From: Mesorhizobium liriopis
Lineage (GTDB): Bacteria > Pseudomonadota > Alphaproteobacteria > Rhizobiales > Rhizobiaceae
Direction of reading: 5' to 3'
Length of the DNA: 64,000 nt
Assembly: GCF_024053505.1 (NCBI RefSeq)
Contig: NZ_JAMXQS010000002.1
Span: 496,001-560,000, forward strand
Below, piece by piece: positions 8,270 to 16,770 of this stretch (its first letter is position 1; every line of letters begins with the position of its first letter). A program made the translations under genes and the position numbers. A model generated the notes under the pieces. The model worked only from the letters and a program-made list of their open reading frames with translations. It did no database searches and was not told the DNA's origin.

Positions 8270-9310
8270 ATGAAGTTCTCGCTCTTCGTCCACATGGAAC
8301 GCCTCGACGCCGATCAGCGCCAGGAGGATCTCTACGAGGAGTTCCTCAAGCTCTGCGAGATCGCGGACCGTGGCGGCATGCATGCGATCTGGACGGGCGA
8401 GCATCATGGCATGGACTTCACGATTGCGCCGAACCCGTTCGTGACGATCGCCGATCTCGCCAACCGCACGCGCAATGTGCGTCTGGGCACCGGCACCGTG
8501 ATCGCGCCCTTCTGGCATCCGATTAAGCTTGCCGGCGAAGCGGCGATGACCGACTTGATTACCGGTGGCCGTCTCGACATCGGCATCGCGCGCGGCGCCT
8601 ACTCCTATGAATATGAGCGCTTGCTTCCCGGCCTCGACGCCTGGGGTGCCGGGCAGCGGATGCGCGAACTCATTCCCGCGGTGAAGGCGCTATGGCAGGG
8701 CGATTACACGCATCAGGGCGAGTTCTGGAACTTCCCGTCCACGACATCCGCGCCCAAGCCCGTCCAGCAGCCGGGGCCGCCGATCTGGGTCGCCGCGCGC
8801 GACCCCAACAGCCATGAATTCGCGGTCGCCAATGGCTGCAACGTGCAGGTCACGCCGCTTTGGCAGGACGACAGCGAAGTGCGCACCCTGATGGAGCGCT
8901 TCGAGGCGGCCTGTGCAGCGAATACGCAGCAGGCACGACCGAAGATCATGCTCCTGCGCCACACTTATGTGGGCTCGGACGAGGCCGATGTGGCGGAGGC
9001 TGCACGCGAATTGTCGGTCTACTACAATTACTTCTTCGCCTGGTTCAAGAATGAGCGGCCTGTCAGCCAGGGCTTGATCGAGCGCCTGTCGGAAGAGGAG
9101 CTCAAAGCCAACGCGATGATCTCTGCCGAGGCGATGCGCGCCAACAATGTGGTCGGCGATGCCGCCACCGTGATCGACCGCATCAAGGCCTATGAGGCGA
9201 TGGGTTACGATGAATACTCCTTCTGGATCGACACCGGCATGACCTTCGAGCGCAAGAAGGCGTCGCTCGAGCGCTTCATCGCCGAAGTCATGCCGGCATT
9301 CGGGGCCTGA
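8270..9310 (+). CDS. LLM class flavin-dependent monooxygenase
   Basis: A 346-residue luciferase-like TIM-barrel protein: KFSLFVHMER at the start, the conserved WTGEHHGMDFTIAPNPFV near 43-60 (EHH motif of the alkanal/RutA-type LLM group), VRLGTGTVIAPFWHPIKLAGE near 72-92 and LDIGIARGAYSYE near 103-115. Members use reduced FMN and O2 for hydroxylation, Baeyer-Villiger-type insertion or C-N cleavage. ATG 8270 is preferred; a TTG at 8261 overlaps the flavin reductase stop. It follows the reductase within a few bases and precedes an aldehyde dehydrogenase, so it probably produces an aldehyde or a labile product of it. Substrate unknown; the polyamine-type importer of the operon suggests a cationic amine. 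Confidence 0.88.
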   Translation: MKFSLFVHMERLDADQRQEDLYEEFLKLCEIADRGGMHAIWTGEHHGMDFTIAPNPFVTIADLANRTRNVRLGTGTVIAPFWHPIKLAGEAAMTDLITGGRLDIGIARGAYSYEYERLLPGLDAWGAGQRMRELIPAVKALWQGDYTHQGEFWNFPSTTSAPKPVQQPGPPIWVAARDPNSHEFAVANGCNVQVTPLWQDDSEVRTLMERFEAACAANTQQARPKIMLLRHTYVGSDEADVAEAARELSVYYNYFFAWFKNERPVSQGLIERLSEEELKANAMISAEAMRANNVVGDAATVIDRIKAYEAMGYDEYSFWIDTGMTFERKKASLERFIAEVMPAFGA

Positions 9311-9314
9311 CGCG

Positions 9315-10778
9315 ATGCGGCGCTTCCAAAGCTATATCGACGGCGCGTTCTCGGATGGCGAAGCGCGCTTCGAAAGCCTTGATCCGGCGACCGGCGAAGC
9401 CTGGGCCGAGATGCCCGAGGCGCGTGAGGCCGATGTCGATCGGGCCGTGCGTGCCGCGGACCGTGCGCTCCTTGAAGGCGAATGGGCGCGGCTGACGGCA
9501 TCCGCGCGGGGAAAGCTGCTCGGTCGCCTGGCCGATCTCGTTGCCGAGAACGTGCAGACACTGGCCGAGCTCGAAACGCGCGACACCGGCAAGATCATTC
9601 GCGAGACCTCAGCGCAGATCGCCTATGTCGCCGACTACTATCGCTATTATGCAGGGCTCGCCGACAAGATCGAAGGTGCGGTGTTGCCTATCGACAAGCC
9701 CGACATGGAAGTGTGGACACGGCGCGAGCCGGTGGGCGTGGTGGCGGCCATCGTGCCCTGGAACAGCCAGCTCTTTCTCGCGGCCGTCAAGATCGGTCCC
9801 GCTTTGGCGGCGGGCTGTACGCTGGTGGTGAAGGCCTCGGAAGACGGTCCCGCGCCGCTTCTCGGATTCGCACGCCTCGTGCATGAGGCCGGCTTCCCGG
9901 CTGGCGTGGTCAATATCGTCACGGGCTTCGGCCCGTCCTGTGGCACGGCGCTCACGCGCCATCCGCTGGTTGCCCATGTGGCGTTTACGGGTGGCCCGGG
10001 AACGGCGCGCCATATCGTGCGCAACTCGGCGGAGAATCTTGCTTCCACCTCGCTCGAACTCGGCGGCAAGTCGCCCTTCATCGTGTTCGCCGATGCGGAT
10101 CTCGAAAGTGCGGCCAACGCGCAGGTCGCCGCCATCTTTGCCGCGACGGGCCAATCCTGCGTCGCGGGCTCGCGGCTGCTGGTGGAGCGCAGCGCCAAGG
10201 ATCGCCTGCTCGAAATCCTGAAGACAAAGGCCGAAGGCGTTGCGATCGGCGCGCCGCTCGACCGGGCGACGGAAGTCGGCCCGCTCTGCACCCGGCGTCA
10301 GCGCGACCATATCCAGGCCTTGGTCGACCGCACCACGCAAGCCGGTGCCCGGCTCGTCACGGGCGGGCAGACGCCGGAGGGGCCCGGCTGGTTCTATCCG
10401 CCAACGATCATCGATTGCGATGGCACGGCCTCGCCCGCGCTTGCAGAAGAGTTCTTCGGGCCTGTCCTCTCGGTGGTGTCGTTCGAAACCGAGGCCGAGG
10501 CGGTCAGGCTCGCCAACGACACGAATTACGGGCTGGCCTCGGGCGTCTTCACCACCAGCCTGACGCGCGCGCATCGCATGATCCGCGCGATCCGGGCGGG
10601 CGTCGTCTGGGTCAACACCTATCGCGCCGTTTCGCCGATAGCGCCCTTCGGCGGCTTCAAACTGTCCGGCCATGGCCGCGAGGGCGGGCTTGCCGCGGCC
10701 CTCGACTACACGCGCACCAAGACCGTGTGGCTGCGCACCTCGGACGATCCGATTCCCGACCCCTTCGTCATGCGCTGA
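9315..10778 (+). CDS. Aldehyde dehydrogenase
   Basis: A full-length 487-residue NAD(P)-dependent aldehyde dehydrogenase. VPWNSQLF is near 148, FTGGPGTARHI near 224, the general base Glu248 in LELGGKSPF and the catalytic Cys282 in TGQSCVAGSR. The C-terminal FGGFKLSGHGREGG and the ending of the fold are intact. It resembles the BetB/PuuC-like group that acts on amino- and hydroxy-aldehydes. It begins 4 bases after the monooxygenase gene, so it very likely oxidises the aldehyde made by that enzyme or by the hydrolase. NADH is the expected product. The precise aldehyde is unknown. Confidence 0.88.
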   Translation: MRRFQSYIDGAFSDGEARFESLDPATGEAWAEMPEAREADVDRAVRAADRALLEGEWARLTASARGKLLGRLADLVAENVQTLAELETRDTGKIIRETSAQIAYVADYYRYYAGLADKIEGAVLPIDKPDMEVWTRREPVGVVAAIVPWNSQLFLAAVKIGPALAAGCTLVVKASEDGPAPLLGFARLVHEAGFPAGVVNIVTGFGPSCGTALTRHPLVAHVAFTGGPGTARHIVRNSAENLASTSLELGGKSPFIVFADADLESAANAQVAAIFAATGQSCVAGSRLLVERSAKDRLLEILKTKAEGVAIGAPLDRATEVGPLCTRRQRDHIQALVDRTTQAGARLVTGGQTPEGPGWFYPPTIIDCDGTASPALAEEFFGPVLSVVSFETEAEAVRLANDTNYGLASGVFTTSLTRAHRMIRAIRAGVVWVNTYRAVSPIAPFGGFKLSGHGREGGLAAALDYTRTKTVWLRTSDDPIPDPFVMR

Positions 10779-10830
10779 AGGGGCGATGGAAGCATCAGGA
10801 ACCACCAATCAAAATAAAGGGGAATACCAG

Positions 10831-11841
10831 ATGAAGAAAACAGCAATCCTCGCGGCACTCGCCGCAACCCTCGCCATCACAAGCATGGCGAAGGCCGAAG
10901 ACATGGTCTTCACGTCCTGGGGTGGCACCACCCAGGACGCGCAGAAGGCCGCTTGGGCCGACAAGTTCGCGGCTGAAAGCGGCGTCAACGTGCTGATGGA
11001 CGGGCCGACCGACTACGGCAAGCTCAAGGCCATGGTGGAAGCCAAGGGCGTCACTTGGGACGTGGTCGATGTGGAGGGCGATTATGCCGTGCAGGCCGGC
11101 GCTCAGGGGCTTCTGGAGCCGCTCGACTTCAAGGTGATCGACAAGACCAAGCTCGATCCGCGCTTCGTCACCGATTACTCGGTCGGCTCGTTCTATTATT
11201 CCTTCGTGATCGGCTGCAACAAGGATGCCGTCGCCGAGTGCCCGAAGACCTGGGCCGACCTTTTCGACACCGCGAAGTTCCCGGGCAAGCGCACCTTCTA
11301 CAAGTGGTCGGCGCCGGGCGTGATCGAAGCGGCACTGCTGGCGGATGGCGTGACACCTGACAAGCTCTACCCGCTCGATCTCGATCGCGCCTTCAAGAAG
11401 CTCGACACGATCAAGTCCGACATCATCTGGTGGTCGGGCGGTGCGCAGTCGCAGCAGCTTCTGGCGTCCGCCGAAGCGCCCTTCGGTTCGTTCTGGAATG
11501 GCCGCCTGACCGCACTGGCCGCCGATGGCATGACCGTCGAGACCTCGTGGGAGCAGAACATCACGGCAGCCGACAGCCTCGTCGTTCCCAAAGGAGCGAA
11601 GAACAAGGAAGCGGCGATGAAATTCATAGCGCTCGCCTCTTCGGCACAGGCGCAGGCCGACATGGCGACTGCGACGGGCTATGCGCCCACCAACACCGAC
11701 TCGCCGGCGCTGATGGACGCCAAGATCGCCGGTACGCTGCCCGACAAGCAGACAGCTTCGCAGGTGAACGCGGACATGAACTATTGGGCTCAGCATCGCG
11801 ACGAGATCGGGACCCGCTGGTACGCCTGGCAGGCAAAGTAA
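10831..11841 (+). CDS. Spermidine/putrescine-type ABC importer, substrate-binding protein
   Basis: The 336-residue protein starts with a clear Sec signal peptide (MKKTAILAALAATLAITSMAKA, cleavage before EDMVF), so it is periplasmic. The mature start VFTSWGGTTQDAQKAAWADKFAAE and the later VDVEGDYAVQAGAQGLLEPLD are typical of the PotD/PotF cluster-D binding proteins for polyamines and similar cations. GGGGAAT lies 6 bases before ATG 10831. Two permeases and an ATPase of the same class follow. The ligand is probably a cationic or small nitrogen compound fed to the upstream enzymes; this is inferred from class and context only. Confidence 0.88.
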   Translation: MKKTAILAALAATLAITSMAKAEDMVFTSWGGTTQDAQKAAWADKFAAESGVNVLMDGPTDYGKLKAMVEAKGVTWDVVDVEGDYAVQAGAQGLLEPLDFKVIDKTKLDPRFVTDYSVGSFYYSFVIGCNKDAVAECPKTWADLFDTAKFPGKRTFYKWSAPGVIEAALLADGVTPDKLYPLDLDRAFKKLDTIKSDIIWWSGGAQSQQLLASAEAPFGSFWNGRLTALAADGMTVETSWEQNITAADSLVVPKGAKNKEAAMKFIALASSAQAQADMATATGYAPTNTDSPALMDAKIAGTLPDKQTASQVNADMNYWAQHRDEIGTRWYAWQAK

Positions 11842-11865
11842 ACGTCAGCCGGCTTGTTTGGCTTG

Positions 11866-11891
11866 TTCTGGGCCGCGGTGACGGCCCAGAA
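11866..11891 (+). terminator. Intercistronic hairpin after the binding-protein gene
   Basis: A perfect 10-bp inverted repeat (TTCTGGGCCG with CGGCCCAGAA) and a 6-base loop sit 24 bases after the binding-protein stop, within the 120-base gap before the permease gene. No T-run follows, so it is more likely a 3' RNA stabiliser or partial terminator that keeps the binding protein more abundant than the membrane subunits. Confidence 0.6.
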
Positions 11892-11961
11892 TATCCACAG
11901 AGGTTCGGGGAGCCAAAACCTCGAACACGGCATCTCATCACCGGAAGGATGGCGAGACACC

Positions 11962-12837
11962 ATGTCCAATGCATCGAGCACCTCCGCTTTGGTCGTTCGC
12001 GCGCCGCGACGAAATCTCTTGCCCAAGACTCTTGGGCCGGCGATGCCCGCGCTTATCCTGCTTTTCCTGTTCTTCGTCTTGCCCGTGGTGTCGCTGCTTT
12101 TGCGCAGCGTTCTCGAACCGGAGCCGGGTCTGAGCAACTATGCGACGCTTCTGGGCTCTGAGACCTACCTGCGCATTTTCCTGAACACCTTCCTGGTGTC
12201 GGCCCTGGTCACCGTGCTGTCGCTCCTGATCGGCTTTCCGGTTGCTTGGACGCTCGCTATCATGCCCGCCCACTGGTCGCGGATCGTGTTCGCGATCCTG
12301 CTTCTGTCGATGTGGACCAACCTTCTCGCGCGGACCTATGCCTGGATGGTGCTCTTGCAGCGCACCGGCATCGTCAACAAGACGCTGATGAATCTCGGCC
12401 TCATCGACCAGCCGCTGACCTTGGTCAACAACCTCGTCGGCGTCACGATCGGCATGGTCTATATCATGCTGCCCTTCATCATCCTGCCGCTCTATGGCGT
12501 GATCCGGCGTATCGATCCGGCCATCCTTCAGGCCGCTTCGCTGTGCGGAGCCACGCGCTGGCAGTCGCTCTGGCGTGTTCTCGTGCCGCTTGCGGCCCCC
12601 GGCATGGCCGCAGGCGCTTTGATGGTCTTCGTGATGTCGCTCGGCTATTTCGTGACGCCAGCGCTTCTGGGGGGCACATCCAACATGATGCTGGCCGAAC
12701 TCATCGCGCAGTTCGTGCAGTCTCTCGTGAATTGGGGCATGGGCAGTGCCGCGGCCTTTGTGCTTCTTGTCGTGACGCTCGCGCTCTACGCGCTTCAACT
12801 GAAACTGTTCGGCACTTCGCAGATGGGGGGGCGCTGA
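11962..12837 (+). CDS. ABC importer permease (PotB type)
   Basis: A 291-residue inner-membrane protein with about six hydrophobic segments. The ATPase-coupling EAA loop reads QAASLCGATRWQSLWRVLVPLAAPGMAAGALMVF near 190-225 (quoted as positions; key residues are A-x-x-x-G-A-x-x-x-x-x-F/L). The N-terminus holds a short cytosolic lead and a membrane segment LILLFLFFVLPVVSLLL near 32. This matches PotB/PotH permeases. Start ATG 11962 is followed directly by the hydrophobic region and is preceded by a weak GGAAGGATGG site. It is the first transmembrane subunit of the polyamine-type importer and pairs with the next gene, from which it is separated by 2 bases. Confidence 0.85.
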   Translation: MSNASSTSALVVRAPRRNLLPKTLGPAMPALILLFLFFVLPVVSLLLRSVLEPEPGLSNYATLLGSETYLRIFLNTFLVSALVTVLSLLIGFPVAWTLAIMPAHWSRIVFAILLLSMWTNLLARTYAWMVLLQRTGIVNKTLMNLGLIDQPLTLVNNLVGVTIGMVYIMLPFIILPLYGVIRRIDPAILQAASLCGATRWQSLWRVLVPLAAPGMAAGALMVFVMSLGYFVTPALLGGTSNMMLAELIAQFVQSLVNWGMGSAAAFVLLVVTLALYALQLKLFGTSQMGGR

Positions 12838-12839
12838 CC

Positions 12840-13640
12840 ATGCTGCTGCACTTCGAGCGCCTTGGCTCGTGGAAATGGGTCCTGGTCGGCATCACGGCGC
12901 TGACCACCGCCTTCCTGCTCTTGCCCATCCTCTTCATCGCGGCCCTGTCGTTCGGCTCCTCGCAATGGCTGATCTTTCCGCCACCCTCGTGGACGCTGCG
13001 CTGGTATCGCGAATTCTTCGCCGACCCGCGTTGGATCGAGGCCGCTTGGACGAGCTTCAAGATCGCGGCACTCGTCACCGTGTTTTCGGTCGGCATCGGG
13101 CTCTGCGCTTCGTTCGCGCTTGTTCGCGGCCGGTTCAAGGGGCGTGAAGCGCTGAAGGCGCTGTTCCTGACGCCGATGATCCTGCCGGTCGTGGTGCTGG
13201 CGGTCGCGCTTTATGCCTTTTTCCTGCGACTAGGGCTCAACGGCACCGTGACGGGCTTCGTGATCGCCCATCTCGTGGTGGCGCTCCCCTTCTCCATTCT
13301 TGCCATCACCAATGCGCTGGAAGGCTTCGACAAATCGATCGAGGATGCCGCTGTGCTTTGCGGGGCGAGCCCGCTCGAAGCCAAGTTCCGCGTGACGCTT
13401 CCGGCCATCGGGCACGGCCTGTTCTCGGCTGCGATTTTCTCGTTTCTGACTTCGTGGGACGAAGTGGTTCTGGCGATCTTCATGGCGAGCCCGACGCTGC
13501 AGACACTTCCCGTCCGCATCTGGACCACCCTGCGTCAGGACCTGACCCCGGTGATCGCCAGTGCGTCGACGCTGCTCGTTCTCTTCACGATTCTGCTGAT
13601 GATGCTCGTCGCTCTTGTGCGCAAAGGATTCAAATCGTGA
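12840..13640 (+). CDS. ABC importer permease (PotC type)
   Basis: A 266-residue membrane protein of the PotC/PotI class with about six hydrophobic segments. The second segment follows the conserved FPPPSWTLRWYREFFADPRW near 44-63, a pattern found in this class (P-x-x-x-x-x-x-W-Y). The EAA loop DAAVLCGASPLEAKFRVTLPAIGHG is near 165-190. It starts 2 bases after the stop of the first permease and its own stop overlaps the GTG of the ATPase gene (GTGA). It forms the heterodimeric channel with the upstream permease. Confidence 0.85.
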   Translation: MLLHFERLGSWKWVLVGITALTTAFLLLPILFIAALSFGSSQWLIFPPPSWTLRWYREFFADPRWIEAAWTSFKIAALVTVFSVGIGLCASFALVRGRFKGREALKALFLTPMILPVVVLAVALYAFFLRLGLNGTVTGFVIAHLVVALPFSILAITNALEGFDKSIEDAAVLCGASPLEAKFRVTLPAIGHGLFSAAIFSFLTSWDEVVLAIFMASPTLQTLPVRIWTTLRQDLTPVIASASTLLVLFTILLMMLVALVRKGFKS

Positions 13641-14719
13641 CCGCACCCTTTCTTCAGATCCGCGGCATCCGAAAGGACTACGGCAAGGTCACCGCCGTAC
13701 AGGATGTCAGCCTCGAGATACGCCGGGGCGAGTTCCTCACTTTTCTCGGGCCTTCCGGCTCGGGTAAGTCGACCACGCTCTACATTCTCGCGGGCTTCCA
13801 AGACCCGACGGCAGGCGACATCCTTCTCGAAGGCCGCTCGCTTCTTTCGACACCCTCGCACCTGCGCCAGATCGGCATGGTGTTTCAACGCTACACGCTG
13901 TTTCCGCACCTGACGGTGGCTGAGAATATCGGCTTTCCGCTCAAGGTCCGGCGCAAATCCAGAGCCGAGATCGACGCCAAGGTGAAGCAGATGCTGGAGC
14001 TGGTTCGCCTCGAAGGTTTCGAGGACCGCCGGCCGTCCGAGATGTCGGGCGGCCAGCAGCAGCGCGTGGCGCTCGCCCGCGCGCTCTCCTATGATCCGCC
14101 GGTGCTTCTGATGGACGAGCCGCTTTCCGCACTCGACAAGAAGCTGCGCGAGGAAATTCAGCACGAGATCCGGCGCATCCACCAGGAAACGGAAGTCACC
14201 ATTCTCTACGTCACGCACGACCAGGAGGAGGCCTTGCGCATGTCGGACCGTATCGCGGTCTTTTCCAAGGGCGTGATCGATCAAGTCGGCACCGGCTCGG
14301 AACTCTATGCCGAGCCCGCCACGCGCTTTGTCGCGGAGTTCATTGGCGACAGCGATTTTCTGTCCTGCGCGGTGGTGGCCTCCAACGGCCAATCTGCGGA
14401 CATACGCTTGGGCGATGATTGGTTGGTGGAGGGCGTCCCGCTTCACGCCAGGGGCGGCGGCCGGAATGAGGGCGCGCTTTTGTTGCGCCCCGAGCGCGTC
14501 CAGCTGCATCGCAACCAGCCGGCCGCCACCGGTGCGCTGCCGGTGCGCGTCGACGACCTGACTTTTCTCGGCAGCAATGTCCATGTCGCGACGACTACCG
14601 GCTGGGGCGAGCCTGTCGCCATCCGCCTGCCTTTCGGCCATGACGCTATTGACGGCCTGTCGCGGGGAGATACGGTCTGGCTCGGTTTCGACCCGAGAAC
14701 CGCTCATGTCTTTTGCTGA
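13637..14719 (+). CDS. ABC importer ATPase (PotA type)
   Basis: A 360-residue ABC ATPase starting with GTG 13637, which overlaps the stop of the permease gene. Walker A GPSGSGKST is near 39, the signature MSGGQQQRVALARAL near 137, Walker B VLLMDEPLSALD near 157 and the switch His in YVTHDQEEAL near 193. Residues beyond about 235 form the TOBE-type beta domain (VRPERVQL-like LLRPERVQLHR near 282), as in PotA/MalK/CysA ATPases. It energises the importer made of the three upstream genes. The coupling by overlap and the uniform spacing show that the four genes form one transport unit. Confidence 0.88.
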   Translation: MTAPFLQIRGIRKDYGKVTAVQDVSLEIRRGEFLTFLGPSGSGKSTTLYILAGFQDPTAGDILLEGRSLLSTPSHLRQIGMVFQRYTLFPHLTVAENIGFPLKVRRKSRAEIDAKVKQMLELVRLEGFEDRRPSEMSGGQQQRVALARALSYDPPVLLMDEPLSALDKKLREEIQHEIRRIHQETEVTILYVTHDQEEALRMSDRIAVFSKGVIDQVGTGSELYAEPATRFVAEFIGDSDFLSCAVVASNGQSADIRLGDDWLVEGVPLHARGGGRNEGALLLRPERVQLHRNQPAATGALPVRVDDLTFLGSNVHVATTTGWGEPVAIRLPFGHDAIDGLSRGDTVWLGFDPRTAHVFC

Positions 14720-14767
14720 CGAGACGTGAGCTGAAATCATAACGAATAACAACATGGTGGAAACGGC

Positions 14768-15481
14768 ATGGCGGTGACAGCGGAAACGGCACCGAACAAA
14801 CGTTCGACTCATATCAGGGTCGAGCGTCCCCAGAGGACGCTGCGAGAGCTGGCGCTCGAAAAGATGCGGGAATCGATCCTTGAGCGCTACTTCAAGCCGG
14901 GCGAGCGTCTCGTCGAGCGCGACCTTTGCGAGCAGCTTGGTGTCAGCCGGACCATCGTGCGCGAAGTGCTGCGGCATCTGGAGTCGGAAGGGCTCGTATC
15001 CTCCACGGGCCTGCGCGGGCCGGCAGTCGCTGAGACATCCCTTGAAGAAGCGCGCCAGATCTACGAAATCCGCGGCGCGCTCGAAGGCATGGCCGCCGGC
15101 ATTTGCGCCGAGCGCAAGGGCGCTGCTGCGGCCGACGAACTCGATGCAGTCCTCGCGCGCATTCGTGAGGCTTATGCCGTGTCCGACATGCGGCAGGTGC
15201 TGGCCGAAACCATCGAATTCTACCGGACGATGTTTGCCGCCGCCGAATGCGATGTCGCTTGGAATATCGTTTCCTCGCTGACGGCCCGGATCAATCATCT
15301 GCGCTCGATGACGATCAACACCAAGCGCCGCGACATCGAAGGCCCGACACAGATGGGAAGGATCGTTGAGGCAATCCGCTTGGGCAATCGAGCCGAGGCT
15401 GCCCAGGCTGCTGCCATTCACGTCGCCAACGCATCGCAGATCGCACAAGCTCTTCTTCAGAAAAGCGACGATCGTGCCTAA
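14768..15481 (+). CDS. GntR family transcriptional regulator (FadR/FCD subfamily)
   Basis: The 237-residue protein has an N-terminal winged helix (LALEKMRESILERYFKPGERLVERDL, then LGVSRTIVREVLRHLESEGLV near residues 25-75) and a C-terminal FCD domain with the EIRGALEGMAAGICAER helix near 100. FCD proteins bind a carboxylate-containing effector, often through a metal held by Asp/His residues. It is the last gene of the monooxygenase/transport operon, 48 bases after the ATPase, and most likely represses that operon and perhaps gabD. A dyad in the divergent promoter (5918-5932) is a candidate target. Confidence 0.85.
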   Translation: MAVTAETAPNKRSTHIRVERPQRTLRELALEKMRESILERYFKPGERLVERDLCEQLGVSRTIVREVLRHLESEGLVSSTGLRGPAVAETSLEEARQIYEIRGALEGMAAGICAERKGAAAADELDAVLARIREAYAVSDMRQVLAETIEFYRTMFAAAECDVAWNIVSSLTARINHLRSMTINTKRRDIEGPTQMGRIVEAIRLGNRAEAAQAAAIHVANASQIAQALLQKSDDRA

Positions 15482-15589
15482 TGCATGGACCACGCGAGCA
15501 CAGCCGCATAGTCCGACCGATAGAGGCCTGCTGTCGGCTTTTCGGACAATGGGTCAAACTAGCATAGCTTTGTTCTCGAACTCGGCTGA

Positions 15590-15950
15590 GGCCGGTATGA
15601 AAGCCTGAGCGGATACATCCAACGCACTGCACAGCCATGCCACCGGCCAGATGCTCCGGTGCTTCGCGATGAAAGCGAACCTCATGTCACTTTCCTCGCA
15701 AAGTAGGCTGAGGCCTTTTTGACGTCGCGTTCCGCCTTCAGCCTCGCCACTCCTTGTGCAACCGGTCGATCTCCAACTGCTCCGGCCTCGCCTGGCCGTG
15801 GTCGGGAATGGCATGGTGCGGGTCAGCACTCGTCTCACGGACCCATTTGCGCAGCACGTTCTCATGGAGATACGGATCACAAGCTGCCTGTGCCGCGGCA
15901 ACGCCTCGATCCTTTACCAGCCTTATTGTCTCGAGCTTGAACTCGCGGCT
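15590..15950 (-). pseudogene. IS3-family insertion element remnant (OrfA end and OrfB start)
   Basis: Read on the minus strand, three short frames in succession reproduce IS3 transposase order. From 15950 the frame reads SREFKLETIRLVKDRG, then HENVLRKWVRE and PEQLEIDRL, as in OrfA, and stops at 15738. A shifted frame (15750-15682) continues ARLKAERDVKKASAYFARK, the end of OrfA. From 15685 an OrfB-like start follows: MRFAFIAKHRSIWPVAWLC. The DDE catalytic region is absent and frameshifts separate the parts, so the element is dead. It lies directly downstream of the GntR gene. Confidence 0.7.
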
Positions 15951-15982
15951 GGAGGGGGTCGCTTAGAGATTGGGAATAAGCG

Positions 15983-16123
15983 CTACGAACCGCGCATCGT
16001 GCTCGACATCGAGAATGCTTCGACGTCGGAGGCCTCCTTAATCACCCCAGTCTTGAGGGACCGTTGGACGATTTTCTGACCGAATGCTTCAGCAAGCTCA
16101 GGTGGAACGCGTCTGCGACAATA
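15983..16123 (-). pseudogene. Fragment of a tyrosine-recombinase N-terminus
   Basis: On the minus strand a short frame reads YCRRRVPPELAEAFGQKIV followed by QRSLKTGVIKEASD. This resembles the start of phage-type integrases (Y-x-R-R-V-P-x-x-L... then R-S-L-x-T-x-x-x-x-E-A), where a beta sheet precedes the core-binding domain. It is stopped on both sides, and nothing of the catalytic R-H-R-Y region is nearby. With the IS3 remnant beside it, it marks an old integration or excision scar. Confidence 0.4.
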
Positions 16124-16770
16124 CTAGAAGCCATTACGTAGCTTCAGGCATTTGCAGTCAGGCAACTCGTCCATACCCCTTGTGTAACACGAGGAACGTC
16201 TGAAGCCCTGTTATCGTAGGCGTTTTATGAAAACCAAGCACTTAGGGAAAATTTGGTGGAGCAGGCAGTCATAGGCGAACGCGTCTCTACTGCCGCATTC
16301 CCTCATAAAGCGCCAAAAACAGGGAAATCCAACGAACTCACGTCTCCACGCGTGTTGATGCAATGGAATTCAGATGCGTATCAGTGGTTTATGAGGAAAT
16401 TCCCTGTCGAAGATAACAGGGAATTCTGTTTGGTGAACAGGGAGCGATCTGGGTCGAGGAGACGAGTTTGTAGGGAACCAGCATTGCTTCGCGAGTTGGC
16501 ATCCTCTGTTAAACTATCGCTCTGCCGTGCGACCCCAGGAGAGGGCCCAGCCCAGCAAGAAATAGTCGACAACGATCAGGCCCACCACTCCACTAGCAGT
16601 TGGAAGTCTATCCCTTCAGTCGTCTAAGCTGATCGCCCAATGCTTACTGAAGATAGTAGCAGTAAACAAACGGGAGACCGAACGTTTGGCTCTCACCCAC
16701 ATAGGAACTCAGCAAAATCATTCGTCCTCCCCGGCAGTCTGAGCGGCCAGCCGTTAGATGATTTGAAGAA
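16124..16770. other. Intergenic scar without recognisable gene
   Basis: Between the integrase fragment and the serine hydrolase gene there is no convincing gene. A 125-codon plus-strand frame (16253-16627) has no recognisable domain and runs through a palindromic repeat, so I regard it as chance. The stretch is less GC-rich than the flanking genes. Confidence 0.5.
16398..16425. repeat. Palindromic repeat with AATTCCCTGT arms
   Basis: A perfect 10-bp inverted repeat, AATTCCCTGT and ACAGGGAATT, is separated by 8 bases. Partial copies of the same half-site, ACAGGGAAAT (about 16318) and AACAGGGAG (about 16437), lie around it. Very similar AATTCCCTGT/ACAGGGAATT elements are, from memory, dispersed in intergenic DNA of rhizobia. 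It may be a small non-autonomous repeat. Confidence 0.55.

Noticed and set aside
9609-10808. A 399-codon minus-strand open frame
   Set aside because: It is antisense to the aldehyde dehydrogenase with all active-site motifs and has only low-complexity Arg/Gly/Ala sequence.
13535-15493. A 652-codon minus-strand open frame
   Set aside because: It lies opposite the PotA-type ATPase and GntR genes, shows no protein family, and is explained by high GC third positions of the true genes.
16253-16627. A 124-residue plus-strand hypothetical protein
   Set aside because: It runs through a palindromic repeat, has no recognisable domain or good ribosome site, and lies in a decayed region.
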